Shown: piece by piece, positions 1-6,599 of the stretch | How the letters are laid out: the number at the start of each line of letters is the position of its first letter | Position numbering within the stretch: position 1 is the first letter of the stretch | Source: Giesbergeria sp. | GTDB taxonomy: Bacteria; Pseudomonadota; Gammaproteobacteria; Burkholderiales; Burkholderiaceae_C | Reading direction: 5' to 3' | Length of the DNA: 18,881 bases | NCBI GenBank assembly: GCA_017998735.1 | Contig: JAGOCN010000002.1 | Location: 1-18,881 of the forward strand | Translations under genes and position numbers: made by a program | The notes under the pieces: generated by a model | Told to the model about the DNA's origin: nothing | The model's input: the letters and a program-made list of their open reading frames with translations, nothing else | Databases searched by the model: none

Positions 1-121
1 CCCGGCCGCCTGGCACGAGGAGCTGAAGCTGCACGACGCGCACTTCGACAAACTGGCCCAGCGCCTGCCCAAGGAACTGCTGGCCACCCGTGCGGCCATC
101 GAGGCGCGGCTGCAGGCCTGA
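1..121 (+). CDS. C-terminal end of probable phosphoenolpyruvate carboxykinase (GTP), partial
   Basis: This is the last 39 codons of a gene that enters from the left; it is read in the frame starting at base 2 and ends in TGA at 119-121. The visible tail is amphipathic helix-like, running from PAAWHEEL through LHDAHFDKL to IEARLQA. From memory it resembles the C-terminal helix of GTP-dependent PEP carboxykinases of Burkholderiales (PckG, oxaloacetate + GTP to PEP + CO2, cytosolic gluconeogenesis). No catalytic residues lie in the visible part, so the call is tentative. Any other protein with a helical charged C-terminus would be hard to exclude. A GC-rich hairpin follows the stop codon. Confidence 0.45.
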   Translation, partial: PAAWHEELKLHDAHFDKLAQRLPKELLATRAAIEARLQA

Positions 122-131
122 GCCGGGTGCA

Positions 132-151
132 GGGCTGCGCAGCTGCAGCCC
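132..151 (+). terminator. GC-rich stem-loop after the partial left gene
   Basis: GGGCTGC (132-138) pairs with GCAGCCC (145-151) around a six-base loop, 10 bases after the stop codon of the left-hand gene. No T-tract follows, so it may be an mRNA 3'-end stabiliser or a Rho-dependent end rather than an intrinsic terminator. Confidence 0.3.
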
Positions 152-252
152 GCATTCCTGCGCCAAAACAGCCGCACCTCGGGTGCCATACCGCCCAACC
201 TCTTTTGCTTGAACTCGCCGTTTGACTGCACCCAGAGTGGGCAGCATGAAGA

Positions 253-284
253 TTTCAGGTTTTCAGACTTTCAGACTTTCAGAT
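253..284 (+). repeat. Short tandem repeat, 8-bp unit TTTCAGAC
   Basis: Three consecutive 8-bp units lie at 261-284 (the last ends in T instead of C), preceded by a degenerate unit TTTCAGGT at 253-260. The array abuts the left edge of the dispersed repeat copy at 283-351. It is non-coding on both strands as far as I can see. Confidence 0.7.
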
Positions 285-351
285 TTTGGTAAAAATTGGC
301 TCCAGTGCAAGCGCAGCCTGCGCTGGCAGCTCACCTTTCAATAGCAAAAAA
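283..351 (+). repeat. Dispersed intergenic repeat, copy A
   Basis: The copy begins ATTTTGGTAAAAA, continues through GGCTCCAG, then a short hairpin AGCGCAG-C-CTGCGCT, then GGCAGCTC, and ends near TTTCAATAGCAAA. The same order of blocks recurs at 14840-14906 on this strand and at 10488-10546 inverted. All three lie between genes. It resembles the short non-coding repeats I recall between Comamonadaceae genes (ends like TAGCAAA and GGCCTCCAG). It has no coding capacity. Confidence 0.7.
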
Positions 352-412
352 GTCCTGAATCCTGCTTTTTTGGCTTGTGGACCATGAAAGACAGTGCATT
401 TGGCAAAGCCAA

Positions 413-438
413 AAAAAGCGCCTTAAAAAGCGCTTTTT
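413..438 (-). terminator. Bidirectional intrinsic terminator between the left gene and higA
   Basis: AAAAAGCGC (413-421) pairs with GCGCTTTTT (430-438) around an eight-base loop. On the minus strand the stem is followed by seven T residues, 12 bases after the higA stop codon. On the plus strand it also ends in five T residues, so it can serve both converging transcripts. A small TTTGGC-AAA-GCCAAA hairpin at 399-413 abuts it. Confidence 0.75.
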
Positions 439-449
439 GAATGGTTTCG

Positions 450-764
450 TCAAACCGATGCCAGGCGGGAAACAGTGTCGGGATACTTTTCAACCAGCCT
501 GATCAGCAATGCGGCCTGCGCATTGGGTGCTGCCCTGCCTTGCTCCCAGTTCTCCAGGGTTCTGGTTTTGGTCCTCAGGTAACTGGCGAAAACGGGCCTG
601 GAAAGATTCAGATGTTCCCGAATCGACCTGAGTTCTGCGGACGTGATGGTGACTTCAGGTTTGAGCTCCACCTCGTGTGTTCGCAGCGTGCGCTTGCCTG
701 CGCGCGCACTGGCCAGCGCACCAAAGCCTTCGCCGAGTTCTGCAAAAAGATCCCGCTTGGTCAT
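450..764 (-). CDS. higA: HigA2-type antitoxin, XRE-family helix-turn-helix regulator
   Basis: The 104-residue product starts MTKRDLFAEL and matches the HigA2/NadS-like antitoxin pattern. It has a short N-terminal segment that would contact the toxin (about residues 1-35) and a C-terminal XRE helix-turn-helix (about 40-95) containing LNLSRPVFASYLRTKTRTLE, then NWEQGRAAPNAQA. It should neutralise the neighbouring HigB-like RNase and bind the operator upstream of the operon. I chose the ATG at 764 because AATTGGAGG lies at the right distance upstream and because this ATG overlaps the toxin stop as ATGA. A longer upstream reading frame would run into the toxin gene. The toxin-first order is the hallmark of higBA systems. 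No missing residues are evident, so it looks intact. Confidence 0.9.
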   Translation of the reverse strand: MTKRDLFAELGEGFGALASARAGKRTLRTHEVELKPEVTITSAELRSIREHLNLSRPVFASYLRTKTRTLENWEQGRAAPNAQAALLIRLVEKYPDTVSRLASV

Positions 765-1099
765 TTTCTTGCCTCCAATTCGTTTTTCAAAAGCTGCTTC
801 AAAACCGTTTTCTGTTTGGGTGTGAGGCTCTCCAGCCCGTCCTTGTCGTACAGAGTGAAGAGCCAGAACTGCGGACCCCCGCTCCACCAGTAGTAAATGA
901 CCCGCAACCCGCCGCGCGTTCCCTTGTTTCTGCGGGGATCGCCATGGCGAACCTTGCGCAGCCCGCCCGTGCCTTCGATCAGGTCGCCCGCTTCCGGGTT
1001 TTTGAGCAAGCGCTCTTGAAGCTGCTTGAACCCGTCATCGTCGAGGTAGGTGGCTCTGTGCCGCTCGAAGGCTGGCAATTCGACGAAAACGGCTTTCAT
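761..1099 (-). CDS. higB: HigB2-type toxin, RelE/ParE superfamily mRNA interferase
   Basis: The 112-residue product starts MKAVFVELPAF and follows the HigB-2 pattern: a short N-terminal strand, a helical region (15-35), NPEAGDLIEGTGGLRKVR (residues 34-51), a basic loop, GGLRVIYYWW (63-72), FWLFTLYDKD (78-87) and a lysine-rich C-terminal helix (92-112). Family members cleave mRNA in the ribosomal A site and are held inactive by HigA. The start is set by homology and by promoter position. The -10 hexamer ends only seven bases before the ATG and there is no Shine-Dalgarno sequence, so the message is probably leaderless. The stop overlaps the antitoxin start by four bases (ATGA), giving coupled translation. 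The pair sits between chromosomal housekeeping genes and could have been acquired horizontally. Confidence 0.9.
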   Translation of the reverse strand: MKAVFVELPAFERHRATYLDDDGFKQLQERLLKNPEAGDLIEGTGGLRKVRHGDPRRNKGTRGGLRVIYYWWSGGPQFWLFTLYDKDGLESLTPKQKTVLKQLLKNELEARK

Positions 1100-1106
1100 T
1101 GGAATA

Positions 1107-1134
1107 ATTGTACGCAAATTGCGTACTTTTTCAA
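1107..1134 (-). promoter_or_regulatory. Sigma-70 promoter of higBA
   Basis: On the minus strand TTGAAA (1129-1134) and TACAAT (1107-1112) are separated by 16 bases. The predicted transcription start falls at about 1099-1100, which is the first base of the higB ATG. This predicts a leaderless toxin transcript. Confidence 0.7.
1110..1126. promoter_or_regulatory. Operator-like inverted repeat of higBA
   Basis: GTACGCA (1110-1116) and TGCGTAC (1120-1126) form a perfect 7-3-7 inverted repeat. It occupies the promoter spacer and the upstream half of the -10 element, which fits autorepression by the HigA helix-turn-helix dimer. Confidence 0.75.
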
Positions 1135-1399
1135 AAGGAAAAGGCAGCAACCCCATGCAAGACCCGCCAGACAGCTGGCTCGGCAGGCAATTTGCGCAGC
1201 CAAACACTCGCTTTGCTGCTGGCGGCCAAAGCCTGCGTTGTCTGCTCGGGACCGAGGTGCTGTCTTTTGCCAGTCACCACCGTCCACAAGGATGGGCCAA
1301 TCTGACAGGAACAGCGGCAGGTTCTGAAGACAAAAATGCCGCTCCCTGGCCTCAGTGAAAGGTATCAACCCACAGGTGGCTGTTTTTTAGGGGTTCGGT
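1135..1399. other. Intergenic stretch without a recognisable gene
   Basis: The region lies between the higBA promoter and the stop codon of the membrane ferredoxin gene. Reading frames here are short and lack good ribosome binding sites or recognisable motifs. A weak GCGGCA/TGCCGC inverted repeat with a 17-base loop (1314-1342) and a T6 run at 1382-1387 are visible. I see no convincing terminator for the minus-strand operon that ends at 1400. Confidence 0.5.
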
Positions 1400-2815
1400 T
1401 TACAACCCGCCTTGAAAAAAGGCGCCCAGGTCCAGTGCGCGCACCCACAGCCATGCCGGCACGGCCGCTGCCACTGCCAGCAGCGCCGTGGCCAGCACGG
1501 CGCGCAGGCCTGCCACCCCGGCGCGGCGCAGCTGCCCGGCGCACAGGGCCACGCCGCCCAGCCAGGCGAGCGCCAGCAGCGCCAGCCGGGCCTGCGGCAG
1601 CCAGTCAAAAACGATGCCTTCGCTGCGCAGCTGGGTGAGCGTGAGCATGGACAGGCCGAGAAACAGGTTGGCCGCCGCCATGGGCACCAGGCTGAGGGAG
1701 AGCACCTTCCAGTCGGTGCGCGCCAGGCGGGCTGCAGCAGCGATAGCCAAGTGCGCAAAGCCGCCCACCAGCAGCGCGCTGCCGGCAAGCCAGGCCACGA
1801 TGCCGGCGCCGTCCAGCCAGCTGAACACGTCGGACACCTGCGGGTAGTGCGTCAGCACCCACCAAGGCGCGTTGTCGGCCAGCGGCCAGAAGATGCCCTG
1901 CTCCACCAGCCAGGTGGCCAGCCATTGCCTGGCCTGCACAAAGCCCGGTGCCAGGGTCCATTGAAAGGCACCCAGCGCAAAACCCAGCATGCCGTAGAGC
2001 AGCAGCAGCGCCTCGTAGCGGCCCACGTCGCCCGGCCGGCTGTGGACGATCTCGCTGCCCGGCCAGCGCCCCGTCAACGCCACGGCGCCGCGGTGGCCGC
2101 TGCAGCGTCCGCAGGAATGGCATTGCGAGGCGCTCGCCAGCGTGCTGACGTTGAGCAGCGGCGGGCAGTCGACCGCCGCAATGTTCGCCGGCTGCGCCTG
2201 CCAGGCAGCGCGGTCGACCTGAAAGCTGAGCGGCGCCAGCCGGGCCAGCAGCGCAAACACGCCGGTGACCGGACACAGGTAGCGGCACCACACGCGCTTG
2301 CTGCGGCCATAGACGATGCCCACGGCAATGGCGGCCACCGTGGAGCCGCCCAGGATCACCAGCACCGGGCCGGGGTATTCGTACACGCTGATGAGCTGGC
2401 CATAGAGCGTGGTGCCCAGAAAACCCACCAGCGGCCAGCCGGGCCAGCGCATCCAGCGCGGAATGGGCCGGCCCTTGCCGGGCCGGCCGACAAATTCGGT
2501 CAGTGCGCCTTCGGGGCACATCACACCGCACCAGAAGCGCCCGACCAGCAGCATGGAGGCAATCACAAACGGCCACCAGATGCCCCAGAACGCAAACTGC
2601 GCCAGGCGCGTGAAGTTGTCAAACATGCGCGCGTCTTCGGGCGGCAGGGGCAAAAAGGCAGGCACCGCCACCAGCACAAAGTACAGCACGACGATGGCCC
2701 ATTGCAGGCGCGCAATGCTGCTGCGGTGGCGTGCCATCCAGTCGCCCAGCCGGGCCAGCCGGGTGCGCGGCGGGCTTGCCGGGTTCGGCTGAAAGTGCAG
2801 GGTGTGGGTGCTCAT
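1400..2815 (-). CDS. FtrD-like polytopic 4Fe-4S membrane protein (NapH/polyferredoxin type)
   Basis: The 471-residue protein has several hydrophobic helices (about 36-56, 73-92, 126-147, 150-170 and more in the C-terminal half) and cysteine clusters typical of NapH/NosR/RdxA-type membrane polyferredoxins. These are CGVMCPEG (C96, C100), CRYLCPVTG (C177, C181) and CHSCGRC (C232, C235, C238), with an additional C217. Such a protein is the FtrD partner of Ftr ferrous-iron systems and is proposed to pass electrons across the membrane. The ferredoxin-like cluster lacks the usual fourth CP cysteine, so C217 or another residue may supply the ligand. It is the last gene of the operon, 57 bases after the broken porin. 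The ATG at 2815 is preferred over an in-frame TTG two codons upstream; neither has a strong ribosome binding site. No FTR1 permease gene is adjacent. Confidence 0.75.
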   Translation of the reverse strand: MSTHTLHFQPNPASPPRTRLARLGDWMARHRSSIARLQWAIVVLYFVLVAVPAFLPLPPEDARMFDNFTRLAQFAFWGIWWPFVIASMLLVGRFWCGVMCPEGALTEFVGRPGKGRPIPRWMRWPGWPLVGFLGTTLYGQLISVYEYPGPVLVILGGSTVAAIAVGIVYGRSKRVWCRYLCPVTGVFALLARLAPLSFQVDRAAWQAQPANIAAVDCPPLLNVSTLASASQCHSCGRCSGHRGAVALTGRWPGSEIVHSRPGDVGRYEALLLLYGMLGFALGAFQWTLAPGFVQARQWLATWLVEQGIFWPLADNAPWWVLTHYPQVSDVFSWLDGAGIVAWLAGSALLVGGFAHLAIAAAARLARTDWKVLSLSLVPMAAANLFLGLSMLTLTQLRSEGIVFDWLPQARLALLALAWLGGVALCAGQLRRAGVAGLRAVLATALLAVAAAVPAWLWVRALDLGAFFQGGL

Positions 2816-2872
2816 GGGCAAAAAGGTCTGGTCAGGCTTGCGCCGGCTGAAAAAAATCTGCCCGGGAGCGCA

Positions 2873-4294
2873 TCAGAACCCCACCCTTGCCCGCAGCCCG
2901 ACCACGGCAATGGCCTTGGCGTCCGGGTCGGCAGCCGGGCGGCCTGTGTACTGCAGGCTGGGCGTGATCTCGACATGGTCGTTGAGGTGGATGCGGTAGT
3001 ACAGCTCGCCAATGCGCTCTGCGCCGCGCGCACCCTGGCCGTAGGCATCGAGGTCGGCGGCCGATGCGGCGGCAAAACGCCCGCTGGTGCGCAGCAGTCC
3101 GACCGCCATGCCCAGGCCGTCGGCGCCGCGCCCCCAGGCCGAGCCATCGAGCTCACCGCCCACCGTCAGTGCGCGGCTGAATCGCACATTGCCCGAGGTC
3201 TGGTGGCCATAGCGGGCAAACAGCGTCAGGCTGTCGGTCACGCGCTGGTCGGCCGAAACACCCAAGCCGCTGTGGCTTGTCTCGCTGCCGTCGAAATCGG
3301 TGGCGCGCGCATTGCTCTAGGCGTAGGCACGGTAGGTGCCGGGCAGCGCGTTGATGCGGGGTGACACCCAGGCCTGCGCAATCACAAAGGGCTTGCCGCT
3401 GCTGGCGCTGAAATTGGCGCCGTTGCCTGCGCCAAAAACACCCAGCGATGCACCCCAGGCCATGGCCTTGTCGCTGGCGTCTTCATAGGCCGCAATGGCG
3501 CCGTGCGAGAAGCCATAGCGGTCTACCCCCGCGTCACCACCCGAATCAAGCAGCGGGTTGTGCACAAAGGCGTTGTTCACAAAGTGCCGGGTTTCGTCGT
3601 CGGCAATGCGGTTCTGGTCAAAAAACACAAAGGGGTCGATCTTGCCGAGCGTGAAGCTGGCCTTGCGCGCGCTGTTGGCACCGCCAAGCGGCAGGTCGAG
3701 CTGGTACCAGGCCTGCGCCAGGGTGAACTGCGTGTCGTCCGGGTCGCTGCCGGCAAACGCGGTGCTGTTGACCGTGCCGGTGTAGGTGGGGCGCAGCGCC
3801 AGGCCTTCGCCCTGGCCAAAGCGCGCATGCACAAAAATCGTGCCCTTGTTGCGGGCGCCAAAGTCGCCGCCGGGCAGGGTCACGGCCACATCGCCGCGGT
3901 AATTGGCACGGCTGCGGCCGCCGTCCGGGTCGTCCAGATCGCGGCGGCGGGCCTGCTGCACCATGCCGGTCAGGCTGCCTTCGACGCTGATGCCGCCCAG
4001 CGCTTCGACCAACCTGCTGGCAGGGGCCTGCAGCGCCTGCTGCTGCGCTTCCATCGCCTTCAGGCGCGTGGCCAGCTCGGGCTCGTTTTCGCTGAGGCGG
4101 TCACTGTCGAGGGCACTGCGCAGCTGGGTGTTTTGCGCTTCGAGGCGCTCGACGCGCTCGGCGAGTGCCTTGATCTGCACCAGCAGCGCCTCGGTGTCGG
4201 TGGCAGTGGCGGCGGTGGCTGTCAGTGGCACCGCGCCTGCGCACAGGGCGGCAGCCAGCGCCAGGGCCGTGCGGCCATGCAGGAAGGGGCGCAT
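2873..4294 (-). pseudogene. OprB-like carbohydrate porin interrupted by an in-frame amber codon
   Basis: One reading frame from the ATG at 4294 to the TAA/TGA-type end at 2873 encodes 472 residues but carries TAG at 3317-3319 (codon 326). The first part has a signal peptide (about 1-28, ending TATA), a coiled-coil segment (about 32-75) and barrel repeats including FTLGKIDPFVFFDQN and GGDAGVDRYGFSHG, which I recognise from OprB-type porins. The second part resumes exactly in frame at SNARATDFDG and ends in the C-terminal phenylalanine (VGLRARVGF) that outer-membrane barrels use for assembly. A single change of TGG to TAG would explain the stop, and tryptophan fits this position. Only two bases separate it from the upstream ftrA-like gene. 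Without suppression the product would lack its last barrel strands and be non-functional. A sequencing error is the main alternative. Confidence 0.8.
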
Positions 4295-4296
4295 AT

Positions 4297-4842
4297 TCAG
4301 TACCCGCCCTTTTTGCCAATGCCGGCATAGGTGAATTCCCATTCCAGCGTGACAGGTTTGAACCAGGGGCGCACGCCGGTGGCGCGGTCGGTGTGGCGGC
4401 CAAAATGCCTGCCCATGGCGTTTTCTGGCGCGCTGGGCGCGTAGACGGTGAACTTGACGCGGTACTTGCCCGGGCCGGCCAGCTTGACGTTGTCGCCGTA
4501 GTGCGGGCCGTCGCTGGCCACCATCGGCATCATGTCGCCCTGGATGACCTCGTTCGAGCCTTTTTTGGTGAGCTCGTACTTCACCAGCAAAAACGGAATC
4601 CAGGCGCCTTCGGCATAGCCGTTGACGTTGCTGGCCAGCGCGTGGATGTCGGCCTCCAGGTGGATGTCCGATTCGGCCACCTTGCGCATGTGGCCGTCGG
4701 GCTCCATTTCCACCGGCTGCAGGTAGACCGCCCCCACCTCCATGCCGGCCACATTGTGCGGTGCACCGATCGGGTATTCCAGTGCCATGGCAGGCAGAGC
4801 GAGGGAAAGAACGCCGGCAAGGGCAAGGGAGCGGAACAGCAT
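4297..4842 (-). CDS. FtrA/P19-family periplasmic iron-binding protein (Tp34 superfamily)
   Basis: The 181-residue protein has a Sec signal peptide MLFRSLALAGVLSLALPAMA (cleavage about residue 20) and then the P19/FetP/FtrA pattern. It shows GAPHNVAGMEVGAVYLQP (26-43) with the M34-E35 pair, DIHLEADIHA (59-68), MMPMVASDGPHYG (104-116) and a histidine-containing FGRHTD tail. P19 proteins bind copper together with Fe/Mn in the periplasm and feed a ferrous or oxidised-iron permease. H61, H67, M104/M107 and H114 are the likely metal ligands; this is inferred by analogy. The start was chosen because it gives a complete signal peptide, preceded by an AAAGG ribosome site. It is the first gene of the operon, directly behind a Fur-like site. 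No lipobox is seen, so it should be soluble. Confidence 0.85.
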   Translation of the reverse strand: MLFRSLALAGVLSLALPAMALEYPIGAPHNVAGMEVGAVYLQPVEMEPDGHMRKVAESDIHLEADIHALASNVNGYAEGAWIPFLLVKYELTKKGSNEVIQGDMMPMVASDGPHYGDNVKLAGPGKYRVKFTVYAPSAPENAMGRHFGRHTDRATGVRPWFKPVTLEWEFTYAGIGKKGGY

Positions 4843-4892
4843 GCGACAGACCTTTGAAAAAACGGAAACACCACAAAAAAGCACTGGCCAAT

Positions 4893-4911
4893 GATATTGC
4901 GAATCAATCTC
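4893..4911. promoter_or_regulatory. Candidate Fur box upstream of the iron operon
   Basis: GATATTGCGAATCAATCTC agrees with the classical 19-bp Fur box in 14 positions by hand count. It lies about 50-70 bases upstream of the ftrA-like start codon, in the expected promoter region. The flanking AATGA...TCATT adds outer symmetry. Confidence 0.65.
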
Positions 4912-5060
4912 ATTGCGTTGTTTTTTCTGGCGCCGGATTTTGCGGCAAGTCAAAAAGTCGGGGTTTTCTGGTCGACGCTCCTTCTTTCTCGGACCAAAAA
5001 TGCACACCGCAGCCTGAAATCAGGAACGGTTGGCGGATGCTTGTGCCTTTTTTCAGGCAC

Positions 5061-5085
5061 AAAAAAACCGCGCACGGGGCGCGGT
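5061..5085 (-). terminator. Intrinsic terminator of the small gene at 5146-5439
   Basis: On the minus strand ACCGCGC (5079-5085) pairs with GCGCGGT (5067-5073) around a five-base loop and is followed by a run of T residues (plus-strand A run ending at 5066). It lies about 60 bases after the stop codon. A second hairpin, GTGCCT/AGGCAC at 5043-5060, follows. The rest of the gap up to 4912 holds nothing I recognise. Confidence 0.8.
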
Positions 5086-5145
5086 GTTCAAAATGCAAAG
5101 GCAAGGGGGGCAGCTGGATGCGCGCCCCGGTTGCCTGTCAGCGCA

Positions 5146-5439
5146 TCACTCTGCGCGGGCCAGCAGGCAGTTGAGTTCGTTCATCACGCGGGCGTCGCCC
5201 TTGGCCAGGGCCCACAGTTCGCGCTCTTCGCGGGCGCTCTTGCGGGCAGCGTTCCACTGGTTCCACAAACCCATCAGGCCGGTCGTGGCAGGTGCCCGGG
5301 GTGCCAGGGTAGCCACGCGGTCGGACACGTCGTAGGCAGAGAACAGGGTGCTGTGCACCGTGCGCTCGCTGGCCGATGCCGGTGTCTTGGCAGGGGCAGA
5401 GTACGAGGAGAAGATGGTGTCGTGGGCAAGAGAGTTCAT
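5146..5439 (-). CDS. Small conserved-looking protein of unknown function, divergent from a LysR gene
   Basis: The 97-residue product starts MNSLAHDTIF and has no signal peptide or membrane segment. The N-terminal half is Ser/Thr/Ala-rich and low in complexity. The C-terminal half (about 55-97) is a charged amphipathic region with GLWNQWNAARK, REERELWALA and DARVMNELNCLLARAE, which looks helical. The tail resembles the C-terminal helices of small Burkholderiales hypothetical proteins in the DUF1127 neighbourhood, but the match is too weak to name. A good ribosome site, GAAGGAAT, precedes the ATG, and a strong terminator follows. Divergence from the LysR gene, with a LysR-type palindrome between them, suggests it is that regulator's target. 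Confidence 0.7.
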   Translation of the reverse strand: MNSLAHDTIFSSYSAPAKTPASASERTVHSTLFSAYDVSDRVATLAPRAPATTGLMGLWNQWNAARKSAREERELWALAKGDARVMNELNCLLARAE

Positions 5440-5517
5440 TTTGGATTCCTTCTGTCAGCAGCATCGAAAAGATGCAATGGGGCATTGATAGGGTTTACCC
5501 CAGTGCTTTGCCACTTT

Positions 5518-5537
5518 ATGTTGGTGATGATCAACAT
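5518..5537. promoter_or_regulatory. LysR-type T-N11-A palindrome between divergent genes
   Basis: ATGTTG (5518-5523) and CAACAT (5532-5537) form a 6-8-6 inverted repeat, which contains T5521-N11-A5533, the usual LysR recognition pattern. It lies 24 bases upstream of the LysR start and about 80 bases upstream of the divergent small gene. This is the normal arrangement for autorepression plus activation of the target. Confidence 0.6.
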
Positions 5538-5561
5538 TCACAGACTGAATATGTAACTGCC

Positions 5562-6599
5562 ATGGCGCATGCCGTATTTCGCCGCCTCGATCTGAACCTG
5601 CTGAGGGTGTTCGATGCTGTCATGGCCGAGCAAAGCCTGACGCGCGCCGCGCACAAGCTGTCGCTCACCCAGCCGGCCGTGAGCAACGCGCTGCGCCGGC
5701 TGCGCGAGGCGCTGGGCGACGACCTGGTGCGGCGCAGCGGCGGCAGCATGCAGCCCACAGCGCATGCCCAGGCGCTGTGGCCGGTGGTGCGCGAAGCGCT
5801 GGCGCAGCTGGAGTCGGCGCTGGTGCACACCGACTTTGTGCCGCTGCAGGCCACCAACACCTTTGTGCTGGCCATGGCCGACGCCACGGCGGCGGCCCTG
5901 ATGCCGCGCCTGGTGAACCTGCTGGCGCACGAAGCGCCGAACGTGTCGGTGCGCGTGCTGCCACTGGGCACGCGCGACCCGCGCACGCTGCTGGAGAACG
6001 AAGGCGCAGACCTGGCAATCGGCTACTTTCCTGCGGTGCTGACCGACCTCACGGCGCGGCGCCAGGCCGGCAAACCGGCCAACTACGCCCACCTGCGGCT
6101 GTACGACGGCGAATATGTCTGCCTGATGCGCCACGACCATCCGCTGGCCAGTGCGCCCCTGAGCCTGGACGCCTACTGCGCGGCGCGCCACCTGCTGGTG
6201 AGCTTTTCCGGGCGGCCTTACGGTTTCACCGACGAGGCGCTGGCCGCACTGGGGCGCGAGCGGCGCATCGTGCTGACCGTCAACCAGTTCTTCACCGCCG
6301 GGCGCGTGGTGGCGCGTTCGGACCTGCTGACCGTGCTGCCGCTGCATTTCTTCAGCGTCACCGGCCTGGAGGGCGAACTGGTGTGGCGCCCCATGCCGAT
6401 GCGCATGCCCACGGTGCATGTGGATGCGCTGTGGCATGTGCGCCATGCCGGCACGCCAGCCCAGCGCTGGCTGCGCGCCCTGGTGTCGCGCTCGGCAGGG
6501 CCGGAGCAGGTCAGCAGCGAAGGCGCAGGCACGTTCGCAGAACTGCTCGCAGACAATGGCGGCCATGAAAATCCAGCTGCTGTCCGACCTGCACCTTGA
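5562..6599 (+). CDS. LysR-family transcriptional regulator
   Basis: The 345-residue protein has a classic LysR winged helix-turn-helix at the N-terminus: RRLDLNLLRVFDAVMAEQSL (7-26), then TRAAHKLSLTQPAVSNALRR and LREALGDDLVRR. A periplasmic-binding-type effector domain follows (about 95-310), with PRLVNLLAHEAP, LRLYDGEYVCLMRHDHPLA and a VNQFFTAGRVVARSDLLTVLP segment, as in the NodD/DntR/LinR-type subgroup. The effector is unknown. The ATG at 5562 is chosen because it lies seven residues before the conserved LDLNLLRVF; its ribosome site is weak. The C-terminal ~35 residues after the effector domain are low in complexity and their DNA overlaps the next gene by 35 bases. The likely target is the divergent small gene. 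Confidence 0.92.
   Translation: MAHAVFRRLDLNLLRVFDAVMAEQSLTRAAHKLSLTQPAVSNALRRLREALGDDLVRRSGGSMQPTAHAQALWPVVREALAQLESALVHTDFVPLQATNTFVLAMADATAAALMPRLVNLLAHEAPNVSVRVLPLGTRDPRTLLENEGADLAIGYFPAVLTDLTARRQAGKPANYAHLRLYDGEYVCLMRHDHPLASAPLSLDAYCAARHLLVSFSGRPYGFTDEALAALGRERRIVLTVNQFFTAGRVVARSDLLTVLPLHFFSVTGLEGELVWRPMPMRMPTVHVDALWHVRHAGTPAQRWLRALVSRSAGPEQVSSEGAGTFAELLADNGGHENPAAVRPAP

Noticed and set aside
253..351. CRISPR-like repeat array
   Set aside because: The 8-bp units are contiguous with no spacers, and the adjoining element is a dispersed repeat.
441..1358. Plus-strand small open frames across higBA and the following gap
   Set aside because: They are antisense to higBA or lack ribosome sites and recognisable sequence.
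3317..3319. Read-through or pyrrolysine at the porin amber codon
   Set aside because: Nothing nearby suggests recoding and the family expects an ordinary residue here; a nonsense change or sequencing error is simpler.
1412..3364. 650-codon plus-strand open frame
   Set aside because: It is antisense to the polyferredoxin and porin genes, has shadow-like composition and no recognisable domains.
5461..5475. GCATC-GAAAA-GATGC hairpin ahead of the small gene as a riboswitch or terminator
   Set aside because: A single five-base stem without T-tract or further structure is too weak.
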